NCBI GenBank assembly: GCA_943735955.1
Contig: OX030960.1
Span: 7,480,861 to 7,544,860 of the forward strand
DNA length: 64,000 nucleotides
Reading direction: 5' to 3'
Source: Piscicola geometra
Taxonomy: Eukaryota > Annelida > Clitellata > Hirudinida > Piscicolidae
Part shown: piece after piece, positions 28,069 to 41,482 of the stretch
Numbering within the stretch: the stretch's first letter is position 1
How the letters are laid out: each line of letters opens with the position of its first letter
Translations under genes and position numbers: made by a program
The notes under the pieces: model-generated
What the model saw: only the letters and a program-made list of their open reading frames with translations
Told to the model about the DNA's origin: nothing
Database searches by the model: none

Positions 28069-29662
28069 TAGAGGTCGGACATGGACGATTTTTCATTCCC
28101 GGTCCCGTCCCGTTCCCGAAATTTGTTTTCCCGTCCCGTCCCGTTCCCGATGGGACATCAGAATTTTGATTCCCGTCCCGTCCCGTTCCCGAAATTTTTT
28201 TCCCGTCCCGTCCCGTTCCCGATGGGACATCAGAATTTTGATTCCCGTCCCGTCCCGTTCCCGAAATTTTTTTTCCCGTTCCGACCCGTTCCCGAAAGCT
28301 TTTTGTTTTTTTATTCATTTTCGCTGCTGTTTTTACTGGTCCCAAACTTGCTAGTTCTAAAATTTCTTAAAATTTATTATTTGAAAGTCAGAGAATATTT
28401 CTTTTAATGAAATAAAAAAAACACGATTTAAAGTTCAATATTTATTGAAATGAAAGTATTGTTTTTGAGTTATTCAATCAAGTCTTTATTGCTTTTCACA
28501 CGGGTTAAACCGTTAAGAGTTTCAGCTTTCAAATGAGATGATTTTGGGTCTGAAGTTAAACGACCACATATTGAAAAATTCTGTTCACAGCGAATATAAC
28601 ATGCAGATACACTAAACAAAATTTTGGCTACTTCTTGTACTATTTTAAAATTGCTCATTTTACTCCAATAAAATAAAACATCTTTATAATTTTCAATTTT
28701 TTTTGGGACGTAATTGTGAATATTTGTTCAATTCATCCTCTTCTGAATTTTTTTCTTTGTTCATTATTACTAATTTTTCAATAATGTTAGAAATATGTTT
28801 TTAAACAACATTCTTATTCTCTACAACTGCAAATATAAAATCATTCGTATAATTTGATAGTATAATAATTTTATTATAATTTTTACATTATAAAAACAAA
28901 CATAATAGGTCTAAATAACCATCATTTGTTTTTTTTCTCAAAGGCACTGCAGCTTGGTCTGGCTGTAAAAAATAGAATTAAATTTTTTCTAATGAAAGTC
29001 TTGGTATTTATTTCTCTTCTATCCCAAACTTCTTTCCTATTATTCTTTCATACTGGGGATGCAACAGACATGCTGTCATACGAATAAGATCAATGGCATT
29101 TTTTCTTTTGTCGAAATGATCAACTGAGCAATCATTTGGAAATTAATCATTCAAATTCAAAGTATTAATTTATAAAATTAAAATAATATAACTGACCATT
29201 TTGATTTCATCTGAAAAGTTTTCATCATCACCCATTTGTTCTAATCTCCCTAATCTCTGGACTCATCATAACAACTTCAAATGTAGTGTTGGAGGTTTTG
29301 ATATTGGCAATGGTGGCTTCGTTATACTTTTCCATTGCATTTAATACTTATTTTAAGTACGGAGTATCCATGAAATAAAGATTTCCATACTTAAAAGTTT
29401 GCTGAAAAATCATTGTTAAAGAATCCAATCCCAATAACTGTTATTCCCGTTTTTCCCGTTCCCGATTTAAAAGTTGATTCCCGTTCCCGTCTTTTCCCGT
29501 TCCCGATTTGAATGTTGATTCCCGTTCCCGTTCCCGTCCCGAAAACCTATTCCCGGTTCCCGACTTTTCCCGTCCCGAAATTAATTTTCATTCCCGTTCC
29601 CGCGGGAGTCCCGCAGGTACCCGCGGGTACCCGGTCAGATCGGGTACCCGGTCCGACCTCTA
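28069..29662 (-). mobile_element. Decayed hAT-superfamily DNA transposon
   Basis: 1594 bp bounded by 12-bp terminal inverted repeats (TAGAGGTCGGAC at 28069-28080, GTCCGACCTCTA at 29651-29662). It is flanked by identical 8-bp target duplications GTAGCCAC (28061-28068 and 29663-29670); 8 bp is the hAT hallmark. Subterminal arrays of CCCGTCCCGTTCCCG lie inside both ends (28098-28300, 29444-29600) and CGGGTACCCG palindromes inside the right end. The minus strand keeps pieces of a transposase: DLIRMTACLLHPQYE near 29100-29040, and a C-terminal dimerisation region at 28658-28470 (VSACYIRCEQNFSICGR ... LKAETLNGLTRVKSN). Stops and shifts break the frame, so it is not active. Confidence 0.88.
28470..28760 (-). 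pseudogene. hAT transposase C-terminal dimerisation region, frameshifted
   Basis: EEDELNKYSQLRP on one frame continues as KIENYKDVLFYWSKMSNF on another, across a run of eight A residues (minus strand, near 28705-28698), then runs to a stop after VKSNKDLIE. The order matches the hAT C-terminal region (acidic lead, W, then S-x-x-x-E-x-x-F-S). Only the 3' end of the transposase is well kept. Confidence 0.7.
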
Positions 29663-32600
29663 GTAGCCACTAAAGATGTCTATTGCAGAGAAATGGGATT
29701 GAGTGAAGCATTAATTCGAAATTAATGGGATTATAATGGTTTATAATTAATAAATTGAAGAATAAAAAGTAAAAGAATAAAAAATGAGCAATTGAATCTT
29801 ATTGCAAAAAACAGTCCCCACGAGAACCATCAAAAGAAGATTCGAAGCAATTCTTCAATCCAGCATCGGCACATTTCTCTACAACTTAGTTGACTTTTAG
29901 GCTGCCGCAAAGCCTTCCACACGGATGGTTCCGACTGATTAGCATGTGTCCCTCGTGGCTGGAGAAGACTTTCGAGCGGTGAAGAGATAAGCTCAAAGAA
30001 GTCTTATCTCAATGGCTGTGCTGTGCTGTGGTGCTTCTTGGTGTGGTTCGTGGTGTGGTTCGTGGTGTGGTTCGTGGTGTGGTTTCGTGGTGTGGTTCGT
30101 GGTGCTTGTCTGTTAGGAGGGAAGTTAATGTGGTAGTTTTTGGAGAAAGTTGCAGTTAACTTTCTGAGTGAATAAAATAAGAAATTTAATTTTTTATAAA
30201 TCACTTTTTTGACATTTTAATTTTTTTAATTCTTAGCAATTCATATTAAATTGAATATTTCAACCAAATAACTTCTCAACTTGCATTTTCCAGCATTAGA
30301 ATCTTATACGAAAATTACATTTCAATTACAGCCCTCCTGCCTGGCCAGGAGACAGTAATTAGCGATTATTTCTGACGCAAGCAAGACATTCCGTGACGTG
30401 TGCTCTATTCGCAAGGCTCTGACGTAATACGGTGTGTCTAAACGACGCAAACGTGCTTTTTTAAAGAGAATTTTTTTTGTTTAATACATTTGGGGAAAGT
30501 TTGGTATTCTAATTTGGGCCTATTAATTTCATTTTTACGGCTTTATTAAAAATCACTTTTGGAATATTTGTTTTAATCAGAAGATATTTAAATTTTTGTG
30601 GAATAAATGGCTACAGACTTTGCAGACAGCTTTTGCTCTTTTAGATTCAAGCCAGCACGCAATGAGCCTCACTACTTGACATTTTACGTAACATCATACC
30701 AACACACATACATGCGAACATACAAACACATACATACAAAGAAGAGAACACATAGACACATACATGCAAAGATACAAACAGATACATGCACAAATAAGAA
30801 AACACATACAATTGGGACAGACAGAAGAATAAAAGAACTCAATTGACAGGAGCATCTTCATTAGTGAGTTTCTTGATTGTATTTTCACATGTGTTTGCGT
30901 TTTCGTATGTGTTTTTAAGTTCATATGTGTTTTTTGTTCATTTTTGTTTGTATGTTCATATGTGTTTGTATAATCATGTGTGTTTGTATAATCATGTGTT
31001 TGTATTTTCATGTTTACTTCCACATCCTTGTATGTACGCATGGACGCATGAATGTGTTTCAGATTTTTACAATAGAATACAACTAACAATAATATTAACG
31101 CGGCGTAAACCCGAACGAGCTTCAAGACCACTCAAAGTCCTTGTATGTTTCTGAATGCATAGTCGTGCTTAAAAAACCTGCTTATTTCTATTTCAAACAA
31201 AATAAACCCCGGGGAAATTGAATTCAAACCGTCAAAGGTCCATGTGGCTCTGCTACTTCTCAACTCTAATACTCCAGCGTCCTTACACAAACACTGCATA
31301 CAAGTTTTCTTGCTGTTTTGCTACATTGTTGCGTTAGAATAACTCAAGCCCCGTGCTTCAATCAATAAGAATGTTTTCTTAGCATTTGGGGTTTTTATTA
31401 TAATATAAATAACTAATTTTTCTTATTTTAACTAAAAATATAAGCATAATAAAATATTTTTTTAATAAAACGATATTATTATTTTTATAAAAGACTTGAA
31501 TTAAAACAAACTTTTTTTTAAAGTGTCTCAAGTTATTAACGCTTTAAAACGCTAACTTGTTACAGTTTTTGGCTCATTACATAACCTTTCCATCGTTACT
31601 CATCGGCTGTAACACTTGCTCCGTATTGATTCCTTTGATGATGGGGAAGATGAAGAAGGGATGTGTTAAAGGATAATTATGATGCGAATGTTTGATGATG
31701 GTGATGATGATTATGTCGATGATGATGATGATTATGTCGAGGATGATGATGATTATGTCGATGATGATGATTATGTCGATGTTGGTAATCATTATGTGTT
31801 GTACGGTATGTAAATGAGAGTAAAAGTTTGTAATCGATAAAGTGTTACATTCCTTATTGAGTTTTTGTCTGTTTTATGCTTGTATTTTGCCATCATCATC
31901 TTCATCATCATCATCTTCATCATTCTCATCATCAGATCTTAGTTTAATTAGAGTTAAATGACAAAATAAAATATCTTTCTAGTTCTTATTTTTTAAAGAG
32001 TTAAATTAATATTTTAATAAATATTATGTTGTTTTATTATCGTTTTAATTATTATTTTATTATGATTAGTATGATGATCATGTTTAAGAAACCGCCCTAA
32101 TCTTAATGATGTTCTGTGATCATGCGCCACAATGCAGCTCTGTAAGAACCTCATCATCATCATTATCAGCATCATCCTCATCATCCTCATCATCCTCATG
32201 CTCCCCATCATCCTCGTCATCATCATCATCATCATAAATCCTCATCCTCATTTCTCTCACCACCACCGTCTCCATTATAACTATTTTTTTCTCTATGCAA
32301 AACTTCTAATGGAACTTTAAAAGCACAGCTTATAAAGAAGAATATATTATTGGAATTCGTAAAACGCTAAGAAATGACAAAGGTGATGATTACGATGATG
32401 ATGTTTAGGATGGTGAAGATGGAGATGATGATGATATAGATGATGATGATGGAGATGATGATGATGGAGATGATGATGATGGAGATGATGTTGATGGCCA
32501 AATGTATTCTTACCCATCAAAATGTCTTCACTCAGTCAATTTATTTAATTACTTCCCCCAACTAAAAAAACACATTGAAACATTTATCTCTACTTAAATT

Positions 32601-34418
32601 GTAGTTAAATTTGAAGAAAGAGCGCTATAGAAATTTATTTGATTGATTGATTATCAGTATTTAAAAATTATATTTAGTCGTACATTCAAGCGTTCAACCA
32701 ATACATTTTATAACAGTATCAATAACTCTTTAAAAAAATTAAAATTCGTTTTTTTCTTCTTAAAAATCTATATATTCCAAGCGTCAAGAGCTTATCGACA
32801 ATTACCTTTGATGCTTAACACTCGGGAAGATCTCCTCCACCACTAAAACCACCACTATCACCACCAAACACAAACAACTTACGCAACGCTGCCAGCATTG
32901 AATCAACTTCTGAATATTACAACACCGCTAAGAATCCGCGTGAAACTTTTCTATAGGGAAGTTTAACCTGGATTATGAAACAATATTAAAATAATATTAA
33001 AATAGTTTGATTCTTTTGTTATTAAATAGAATGACATTTTTCGATAATCCTTCAAAGCTTAATGAAAGCATTGTACGGGATGCGCACAATAGAAGACATT
33101 GTCTCATCCACTTGCATCCCCATGCAACAGAACCATACACATTTCCCAAGCAGGAAGGCCATTGAAAACTCTGTAGGTTCTTCAAAGGAAGTCCATACAA
33201 GCAGCTCTGAGTTGTGTAAGGGAGCCGTAACCACACGTAATAATTTCCCACTGTCTAAAGCGATGAATGGTTTAGAATTAATCTTTTGACAAACCGCTAT
33301 GTGCGAGATTAAATTGAGCTAGGAAGATTAAAACAAAATTTTAAAAAAAGATATTTATTTTATTTATCAATTTTTGAATTATCGTTTTAAAATTCATCCT
33401 AAAATCCTGAAAAGGTTGTTGTTGAGCAGTTAATGGAGAGATGAAAATGCCATGCCACAATGCGGATACAGAAACCAAAGTGTTTTAACGGTGCGGTAAA
33501 GAACGTTGACAGCGTTTAGGACTTGAGTACCACAAAAGATGCGTTGTGGAGAGGAATATTGGAAAGGTAGATTAAAATAACAACGAGATTAAATGAAAAC
33601 TGTGGAATTATTAATTCATAGAAGAAATAACATTAAAAATGGTTAAATTACCCTTAAATACTTAAAAATACCATTAAAAACGTTGAAACTAAAAAGAAAT
33701 ACTTTAAAAAAACTTTAAAAAACATAAAAAAATACGTTGAAAATAGGTCAAAGAGAACCCTCGAGAGAAGTGAATACCGGATGCCAATGCAGAGGGAAAT
33801 CAGGGTCGTTTGAAGTGCTCCAGAAACTATTAACGTTAATGAGCGGAACTTCGCTGGAAAAGAGTAATTGGTGGAATAATTGAGGGTTTAAGTGATTGGA
33901 AGAGGGAGTGGAGGGTTAGGGATGAGTGGAGGGAAGAGGGTGAAGGAGGGGAGAGAGGGTGGAGGTTAAAGTCTGGAAGAAGGTTAGAAAGTAAAAGAAG
34001 GTGGAAGGGGGGTGGAGGGTGATCTATTGACAATTGGATATTTAAATTGATTAATGATTAAGTTTTTACATTTTTTTAAAAGATTGTAAAGGCTTAAAAA
34101 ACTCCTATATGAAAGAATAAAGCTTTGGTCTAAAAGAATAATTCTTGCTTATGTGTTAAGTTGATATTTTTAACACTTTGAGATCAAAAAATCATTGAAC
34201 ATTAATCAAATACTTCGACACATTCAATATTTGATATTTACAACTCTTCACACACAAGCATCACATACATACCTCAATACAAACACTCATACATATCATA
34301 TACATAATATTCCAACGCACATATAAAGACACATACAAACATATGCACACATGACACCTAACTGACCAATGGCAAAAGGTCATTCAAATGAGGTGGCCAA
34401 TAAATGACGCCTGGAGGG
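29663..34418. other. Long gene-free region with repeats
   Basis: No exon chain could be built on either strand. Contents: GTGGTTCGTGGTGT minisatellite at 30017-30110; an ACATACAAACACATAC stretch at 30695-30830 and its reverse-like TTCATATGTGTTT at 30880-31010; a dispersed repeat fragment at 31052-31135; GAT/CAT microsatellites at 31680-31795, 31890-31940, 32145-32240 and 32380-32500; a G-rich stretch 33840-34030. Short open frames at 33062-33289 (both strands) show no recognisable domain. Confidence 0.5.
31052..31135 (-). mobile_element. Fragment of dispersed retroelement-like repeat
   Basis: ACAATAGAATACAACTAAC, then AATATTAACGCGGCGTAAAC and CCCGAACGAGCTTCAAGACC, parallel the copies at 25770-25856 and the SINE-associated segment at 14411-14455. 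Likely the 3' end of one repeat family; ends not defined. Confidence 0.45.
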
Positions 34419-34426
34419 TATATAAG
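34419..34426 (+). promoter_or_regulatory. TATA box (with upstream CCAAT) of the Asn/Gln-rich gene
   Basis: TATATAAG at 34419-34426, preceded by GCCAAT near 34396. Transcription would begin about 34450, and a leader of about 140 nt leads to ATG 34592. One of the best core promoters in the window. Confidence 0.65.
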
Positions 34427-34591
34427 CCGAAAACAGTTGGAAGGTGTATTCCAGATCGCTTCTTCTGTTCTCTATTCCTTTTCTCAAGATTTAAATACAA
34501 ATTGAAATTTATATTGAAAAACCTTTGAATAATTATTTTGTGATTCAAAGTGTTTTCAAGTTTGAAGAATTGTAGAAACCAGCTCAAAGAA

Positions 34592-36987
34592 ATGGAATTT
34601 TGTGTAAGTGTTTTTAAATTATTAAAATATTTTCATAATTAAAAGTATAATTATTAAATTCTAGTGGCATAAAAAAAGCAGCCAAAAAACTGCAACTTCA
34701 ACACAACAACTATAACAACATAGCAACCACATCAACACAGCAACCACATCAATACAACAACCACAACACCCACTTCAAATATTTTAAATTACCTGTCATC
34801 ACTAACTTCAATTTCCTTTCGTAATTAAACACTCTCCATCACTTGCATAACACCACAATTAACTGTAGCTTGTCTGAATATTACATGGCCGACCTTCTTG
34901 TTTGAGATATATAAAAAGATGCAAATGTTTTTTTTCAAACACCTTCACCTACATATAACAATGTATACAACCATACAACAATCTTGATAACATTACACAA
35001 TGTGTCATTGTATGATTAATACATATGCATTAAAGCTTAAAACAATATAGTCCTTCTTGCTGTAGCTTAATAAAAATGAATAATAATTACAAACATATTA
35101 AAAAATAATTAATTTTTTCTTTCCATCCAGACTCCAAAAACACCAGTGACTGCTGTTACGAACACTTCGGACCTGACTCGAAACGCAAGTGAAGTGTGGC
35201 CCGGAGGGGAGATAGAGGGCAGTTTGATTAGAAAGTTGAGTTTCGATTACGCAGAAAAGGTTGAGAGTTTTGAAGCAAACTGTGACAACAAAAGCAACAA
35301 CACTGAGACAAACAACACATTCAATAATAGCAACAAAAACAACAACACTGAGACAAACAACACATTCAACAATAGCAACAACAACAACAACGACAACGAC
35401 CAAGCTGACATAGTGACGTTGTACGAAGAGTTGGCGAGACTTCAAAGACGCGTGCAAGACGTCTTGATGAAGAGGGGCCTTGCAACTGCGCAACAAAAAC
35501 CTCAACAACAACTACAAAAACAATTGCAACAACTCCAACAACAACTACAACATTCTGAAGATGATGATAGAAGCGGTAATAGCGATGACACGTTCATCAT
35601 CAACGATTCTGAAGACGAAACTATTATCAAGACCCATGAAACTAATAATAACATCAAAAATAATAGCAATAGCAATAATGATGAAACAGACGGTTCTCTA
35701 TGGACGGTCACTCCATTCAAGCCATGCCATTCCAGCAAGGTGCCCAAGAAGAATAATAAGTTGACCAATAGGCATAATAATAACAGGGATGCGAATAATT
35801 CAATGAACAAGAAAAACAAATACTTCGATGACCCCCTGGACGAAAATAACAATTCAGGATCATTCACAAACATGAACAACGTCATTAACAATAATCATCG
35901 AAGCAATAATAACAACAATAAGCAAAATAATAACAACAACAAAAATAATATTAGAAACCTTGGACTGGATGAAACGGGGGAAATGGGCAACGGGACACCG
36001 ACAAACTTCTGGGACTTTGAGTCGAACGTCTGCCACAGCACCCTTCAATACCCCCTACACAGCACTGTCGTCATGAGCGATGGTGATGATAACGATGACG
36101 ATGCTTATGATAATGATGTCAGAAGTGGACGTGATAAGCGTGCGGGCAGTTTGGCTGTATCGGCCATTGCTCATTTCAGCGATAATTTTAAAGTTAATAA
36201 AGGCAACAATGACCGCAACGAGAAAAGCACACCAAAGAATAAGAAACACATAAACCCCATAGATCTGCAGTACCACGTAAGTAGGGCCTTGAAACACCGA
36301 CGTGACAACGACAACGAAAATGTGGTGATGAGCGCTAGCAAGTACTACGCCGTTGAGCGCTACAAAAATGGCCCTAACAGCAACAAAATACGCCGACAAA
36401 TCGCCATCTTGAATTTGTTGAACGATAATGGAGAAGAAGAGATGCAAGTGACGCGTGGAAACATCCGGTGCGTGGGAGGGGCTGGAGGAGTGAGGGGCAG
36501 TTGCTTGGATGGAACGATGGTGGTTGGTTGTGCCACTGATGTGAGGAAGATGGTGGAGGGATGGAGGAGGATGAGGGGAAGTGCAAAGAGACAGAATCTT
36601 GAACAACAACAGCAACAGCTTTTTCGACAACAACAATTGCTACAACAACAACAAATACTACAACAGCAACAAATACTAGAACAACAAAAAATACTAAAAC
36701 TGAATTTGTCTAATCGCAAATCTAACCCCTACTATTCTTCCAATACTTACAAATCAACTACAATAACAATAACAACCACTGAAATTTCTCCCAAACCATT
36801 TACACCCAATAATAAAGAAAACAACTTTCCAAAGTCTCAAAATCACATTTTCTTCAAGAAAAATGAGATCGAAACAAAAAACGAAAAAACAAAGAGAATC
36901 CTGAATGAGAAAAACGTCAACAAAAACCTTTATAGGCATAGTAATAAAAACTCAGAGTTTTGCTTGGTAAATATGGGGGTGATTTGA
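34592..36987 (+). CDS. Asn/Gln-rich protein of unknown function
   Basis: I do not recognise this gene. Two coding exons give 622 residues: 34592-34603 (only MEFC) and 35131-36987 (TGA 36985-36987), phase 0. Exon 1 is chosen because it follows a TATA box, has ATG in a fair context (AAAGAAATGG) and a strong GTAAGT donor; ATG 35146 within exon 2 is the alternative. Non-repeat islands: TPKTPVTAVTNTSDLTRNAS, IRKLSFDYAEKVESFE, a short coiled-coil VTLYEELARLQRRVQDVLMK, TPTNFWDFESNVCHSTLQYP and NPIDLQYHVSRALKHRR. Between them lie Asn runs, two imperfect copies of a NTETNNTFNNSN repeat, and Gln runs near the end (QQQILQQQQILEQQ). The islands may be conserved motifs in a disordered, possibly nuclear or cell-cycle protein (several TP sites). 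No membrane segment or signal peptide is seen. Confidence 0.6.
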
Positions 36988-37929
36988 AAACATAATATAA
37001 TTATAAAACGTTCATTTCGCCATCATCGCCACCATTATTTATTTCACTGATGTTTAATTGTGAATTTGACTTATGATTTTGATAAGAATATTGTTAAGAA
37101 TGCATGGATAGAGTATATTGACGGATTGAGTGTGAACTTGTGAAGCCTTTTTTCTTTTCCATGATTTGAATTTCAAATAGATTTGAAAAAAATAAATTTG
37201 AAAAAATTCTTGTTTTGTGTGCGAGTATTATATAAGGACCGTAAAAGACTAGATTGATGGGACACACATATCGTCAGGAAAGGATACTTTTTCGCACAGC
37301 TTAAAAAACAAGAACAATTATGGTAGTAGTTATGGCGAATATTTATAATACTCGTAACTGAATTTCAATAATAATTTGACTAAAAATAGACAAACTAATG
37401 AGCAAAAAAACTCTAATATTTATCTATTTATAATTAGTTGTAAAATATCTATTTTTCGTAAATTACAAAAAAACAATTATATAAAAGTGTGCAAATATAT
37501 TGGGGTATTTTATGGTAGAAATGTTTTAAATAGTGATAGATGGATAGACGAATAAATAGAAGAAATGAGTGATTGTAGGAGGAACGGATGGTGTATAATT
37601 GATGGTAGGGGTCCTTTGATAACAGGATGAGCTTATGATCGATGGAAAATTGATGCGTTTGCGGTGTAGGATGGTTGTTTGATGGGCAAGCCTGCTTGAA
37701 CCAACAGAACCATGGAATTCGATTTAATTATTGGAATTTTATGTCATTTAAAACCAGAAAACTTCTTAAATAGTAATAAATTCATGGGGAGTCGAAAATA
37801 TAAACATACAAATAACATATAAATTATGTTAAGTGATAAAAAAAAAGAAATTGTGAAACAGAATATAGATATTTTAGTTATTTTTAAATAAAGTGTACTG
37901 ATACATTTTAAATGTATAAAAAAATACTA

Positions 37930-38055
37930 AAAAGTAGCAGTACAGGGAGAGGTCACTAGAGGTACAGGGAGAGGTGACTAGAGGTACATGGAGAGGTGAC
38001 TAGAGGTACAGGAAGAGGTGACTAGAGGTACAAGGAGAGGCAACTAGAAGTACAG
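37930..38055 (+). repeat. 22-bp minisatellite GAGGTGACTAGAGGTACAGG
   Basis: Five to six copies of a 22-bp unit with single-base differences. Confidence 0.85.
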
Positions 38056-38573
38056 AGGGCATGACAGCACAGGAATTACACTCATAATCGATTCGTATGA
38101 AGTGGCTTAATAGTCCGTGAGTGGTCGTTACAAGATGCATACGCGTGCCTGTATGCCTGCATGTACCGTCGGATGTATGTGTGCTCGTACGCGTGCTTGT
38201 ATGTCTGCATGTATTGGTGGATGTATGTGTGTTTTTCTGGGTTGTATGTATGGGTGTTTGTATGTGTGCTCTTAATGGTGTTTGTATGGTCATATCTATG
38301 TTTCTTTGTATAGGTGTTTGTATGTTTTTATGGTTTCATGTATGTGTGTACGTTTAGGTTTTAGTATGGTTTCATTTGTGTTTTTAGATCTATTTTCAGT
38401 ATTTTGAGCTTTTTTCATGTTAGTATATTTTTTTGGGGTGTTGTATGAAGGGTTTAGTATTCTTGTTTCTTTCAGAAGCAGTGTTCAAACAGTCAAGGAT
38501 CAAAACTTTGAAAAGATCTGGAAATGTCTGTGTCATTAGTCACGTCTCAGACGCCACACGTGCGTAATTTTGT

Positions 38574-38786
<213 letters not shown>

Positions 38787-40408
38787 TTCACGAATAGTAC
38801 GAGCTTTTCCATCAAACACTTCCAGACATAAAAAAGAGCTTTGAGGATTTAAAAAAATTCAAAAATAAATTTAATTTTTATTCCATCCCATCTAACACCA
38901 GTTTTGAATAGAAACTTTAAATTGTTTCAAATAAAAAGTACCCACAAAACTAACCAAATTGTTGGCTTTTTGTATGCCTTTTTCTACATGTATGTCTCTG
39001 TATATGCGTGCTTGTATGTGTGAGTACACATGTTTGTACACAAATACGACTAGGTAGAGTGACAGAGTGCTTTGATGTGGTTAAGTCATCGTGGCGATGA
39101 CGTAAGAGATTAATACCAGCCAGATAGATTGCTTAAACATTGCCATTGTATTTTACTAGTATTTTCAAAGTAAATATATTTTCTTTTAAGTGTTAATATA
39201 ATTTTTGTATAATGAAAAATGACATTATTGAATTTTATTATTATTTGTATTGACATTAATATTATTTTTAATTTTCTAAGTTTTTATTGATGTTCCTTGC
39301 CTTGACAACTTGAGTTACAAAGCCACTCAATTGCCATCGGGTTTCCGGATTAACTTCTTGTTTTCCTATGAAAATAAGGATAATAATAATAAATATATTA
39401 ATAATAATAGAAATAAAAAAGTAGTATAAACTATTATAATAATTATATATAGAATTATAAAAAAAAGTATAATTATAAATATATAAATATACGTATAATA
39501 AATATTGAACAAACACCTCTAAAGAACGTTAAATGACTGGAGGCGTGTAGTGGAGCAGTCCTTGTTATTAAGACCATTAGACGCTTAACAGACCATTTGC
39601 TGCCCTATTAGGCCCCTTCTTAATATAAGCAATAACAACCATAATAATAAAAAAATATATAATAATATTAAATATATAGTAAATACAAATGTTCATTTAT
39701 GAGAAATTCAATTAAATATAGAATAATTTTCGGCTCCAAAGCGTTCATGCAAAGCTGCCTGATAATCTCATGGAGAAGTGATCGTTGCACAATCTCAAAG
39801 AAAAAGAAGTATTTGCAATTATCGCCATTAACAACTCTGCCAATTATTGTCCAGTCAGCCATGACATAATCAAAGATGCTGCGAACTGGGGATTGGTTGA
39901 GGCGCTTTACTTTGAAATTAAATTATTGAATTCCAAATGTTTGCTCAGTGAGGTGTTAGGCTTTTAAGGGAAGAAGGATGGAAGAGAAGATGAAAAAATG
40001 TAGTTTTCATATCAACCCCTATTACTCTAATGAAGGGCCATAGCTTTGTTAAATGTAGAGCTTCATTAAATTGTATATAATATTAAAATACTGAAAATAG
40101 AAAAGCATTTAGACTTTATGATATCTCACTTAATTTCTCAAGTACCTATTCAAATGCAAGACAGATGGTTGATGTAAAGCGATGTGAATAACAAAGTGAT
40201 CAATTTGTATGTATTAATTACCTTGTATCGCCTTCATTAATATGCAAATAAGAGTCACGTGTCATTGTTTAAAGGGAAACTTATACAAAGTTGGTTTGAT
40301 GGAATGATCTTATAATGTGTGGATGTGCTGCTGGGCTGGGTGGTTGTCGAGTGTTTGTTAATTTCATGAATTGATCGTCTTTTGATGAAGCCCATAGTGT
40401 TAATGCAG

Positions 40409-40862
<454 letters not shown>

Positions 40863-41482
40863 ATGAAAAAGACTATAGATGATAATAGAGAACTCGTGTC
40901 ACTATCTCAATTAGGTAATTGATGGGGGTGGCTTTGAAATAATTAGAAGAAGCTAGACATGTGTACGTAGTGAAGGTGGACAGGTGCTGGATGGATGGAT
41001 GAATGGATGGAGGGTGGTGGACGGGTGGATATACTCTAGGAAGAAAAGAAGGATTGAATTAGTAAGAAGTAATGAGCTTGATAGAGAATAAAAAAATTAT
41101 TTGAGAAATTATAATTGTATATTATGAGTTATATTAATAATTGTTTATAATTTAAGTTTAAACTAATTTTTAAAGTATTTTTTTAAAGAAGTTTTTATAT
41201 ATAAATATAACCTTATTGCAAAAATTTTGTAAAAACAAGTTTTTATTATTCATTTTCAATTTAGAAAAAGAATTATAAAATTAGTGTATGCATAGTTCTT
41301 TTTCTTTGTAACTTGAATCTACTTTTACATTTAAAAGCTTTATCTTTGTGCTCATAGGTTTTTAAAATTTTAACCGTTATACATGGTCCTAGAATATATT
41401 CTTTTGTTTCAACCTATTTTTCAATAATTTTTTTTTCATTAATTTTTTTCATAACTTTAGAAACTATCGTAGTTCATAAAAA

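Noticed and set aside
33062..33289. 75-codon frame with normal amino-acid usage on both strands
   Set aside because: No domain, no promoter and no partner exons; both strands open equally.
36055..36719. Open frames antisense to the Asn/Gln-rich gene
   Set aside because: They mirror CAA/AAC-rich codons of the sense frame and carry no domain.
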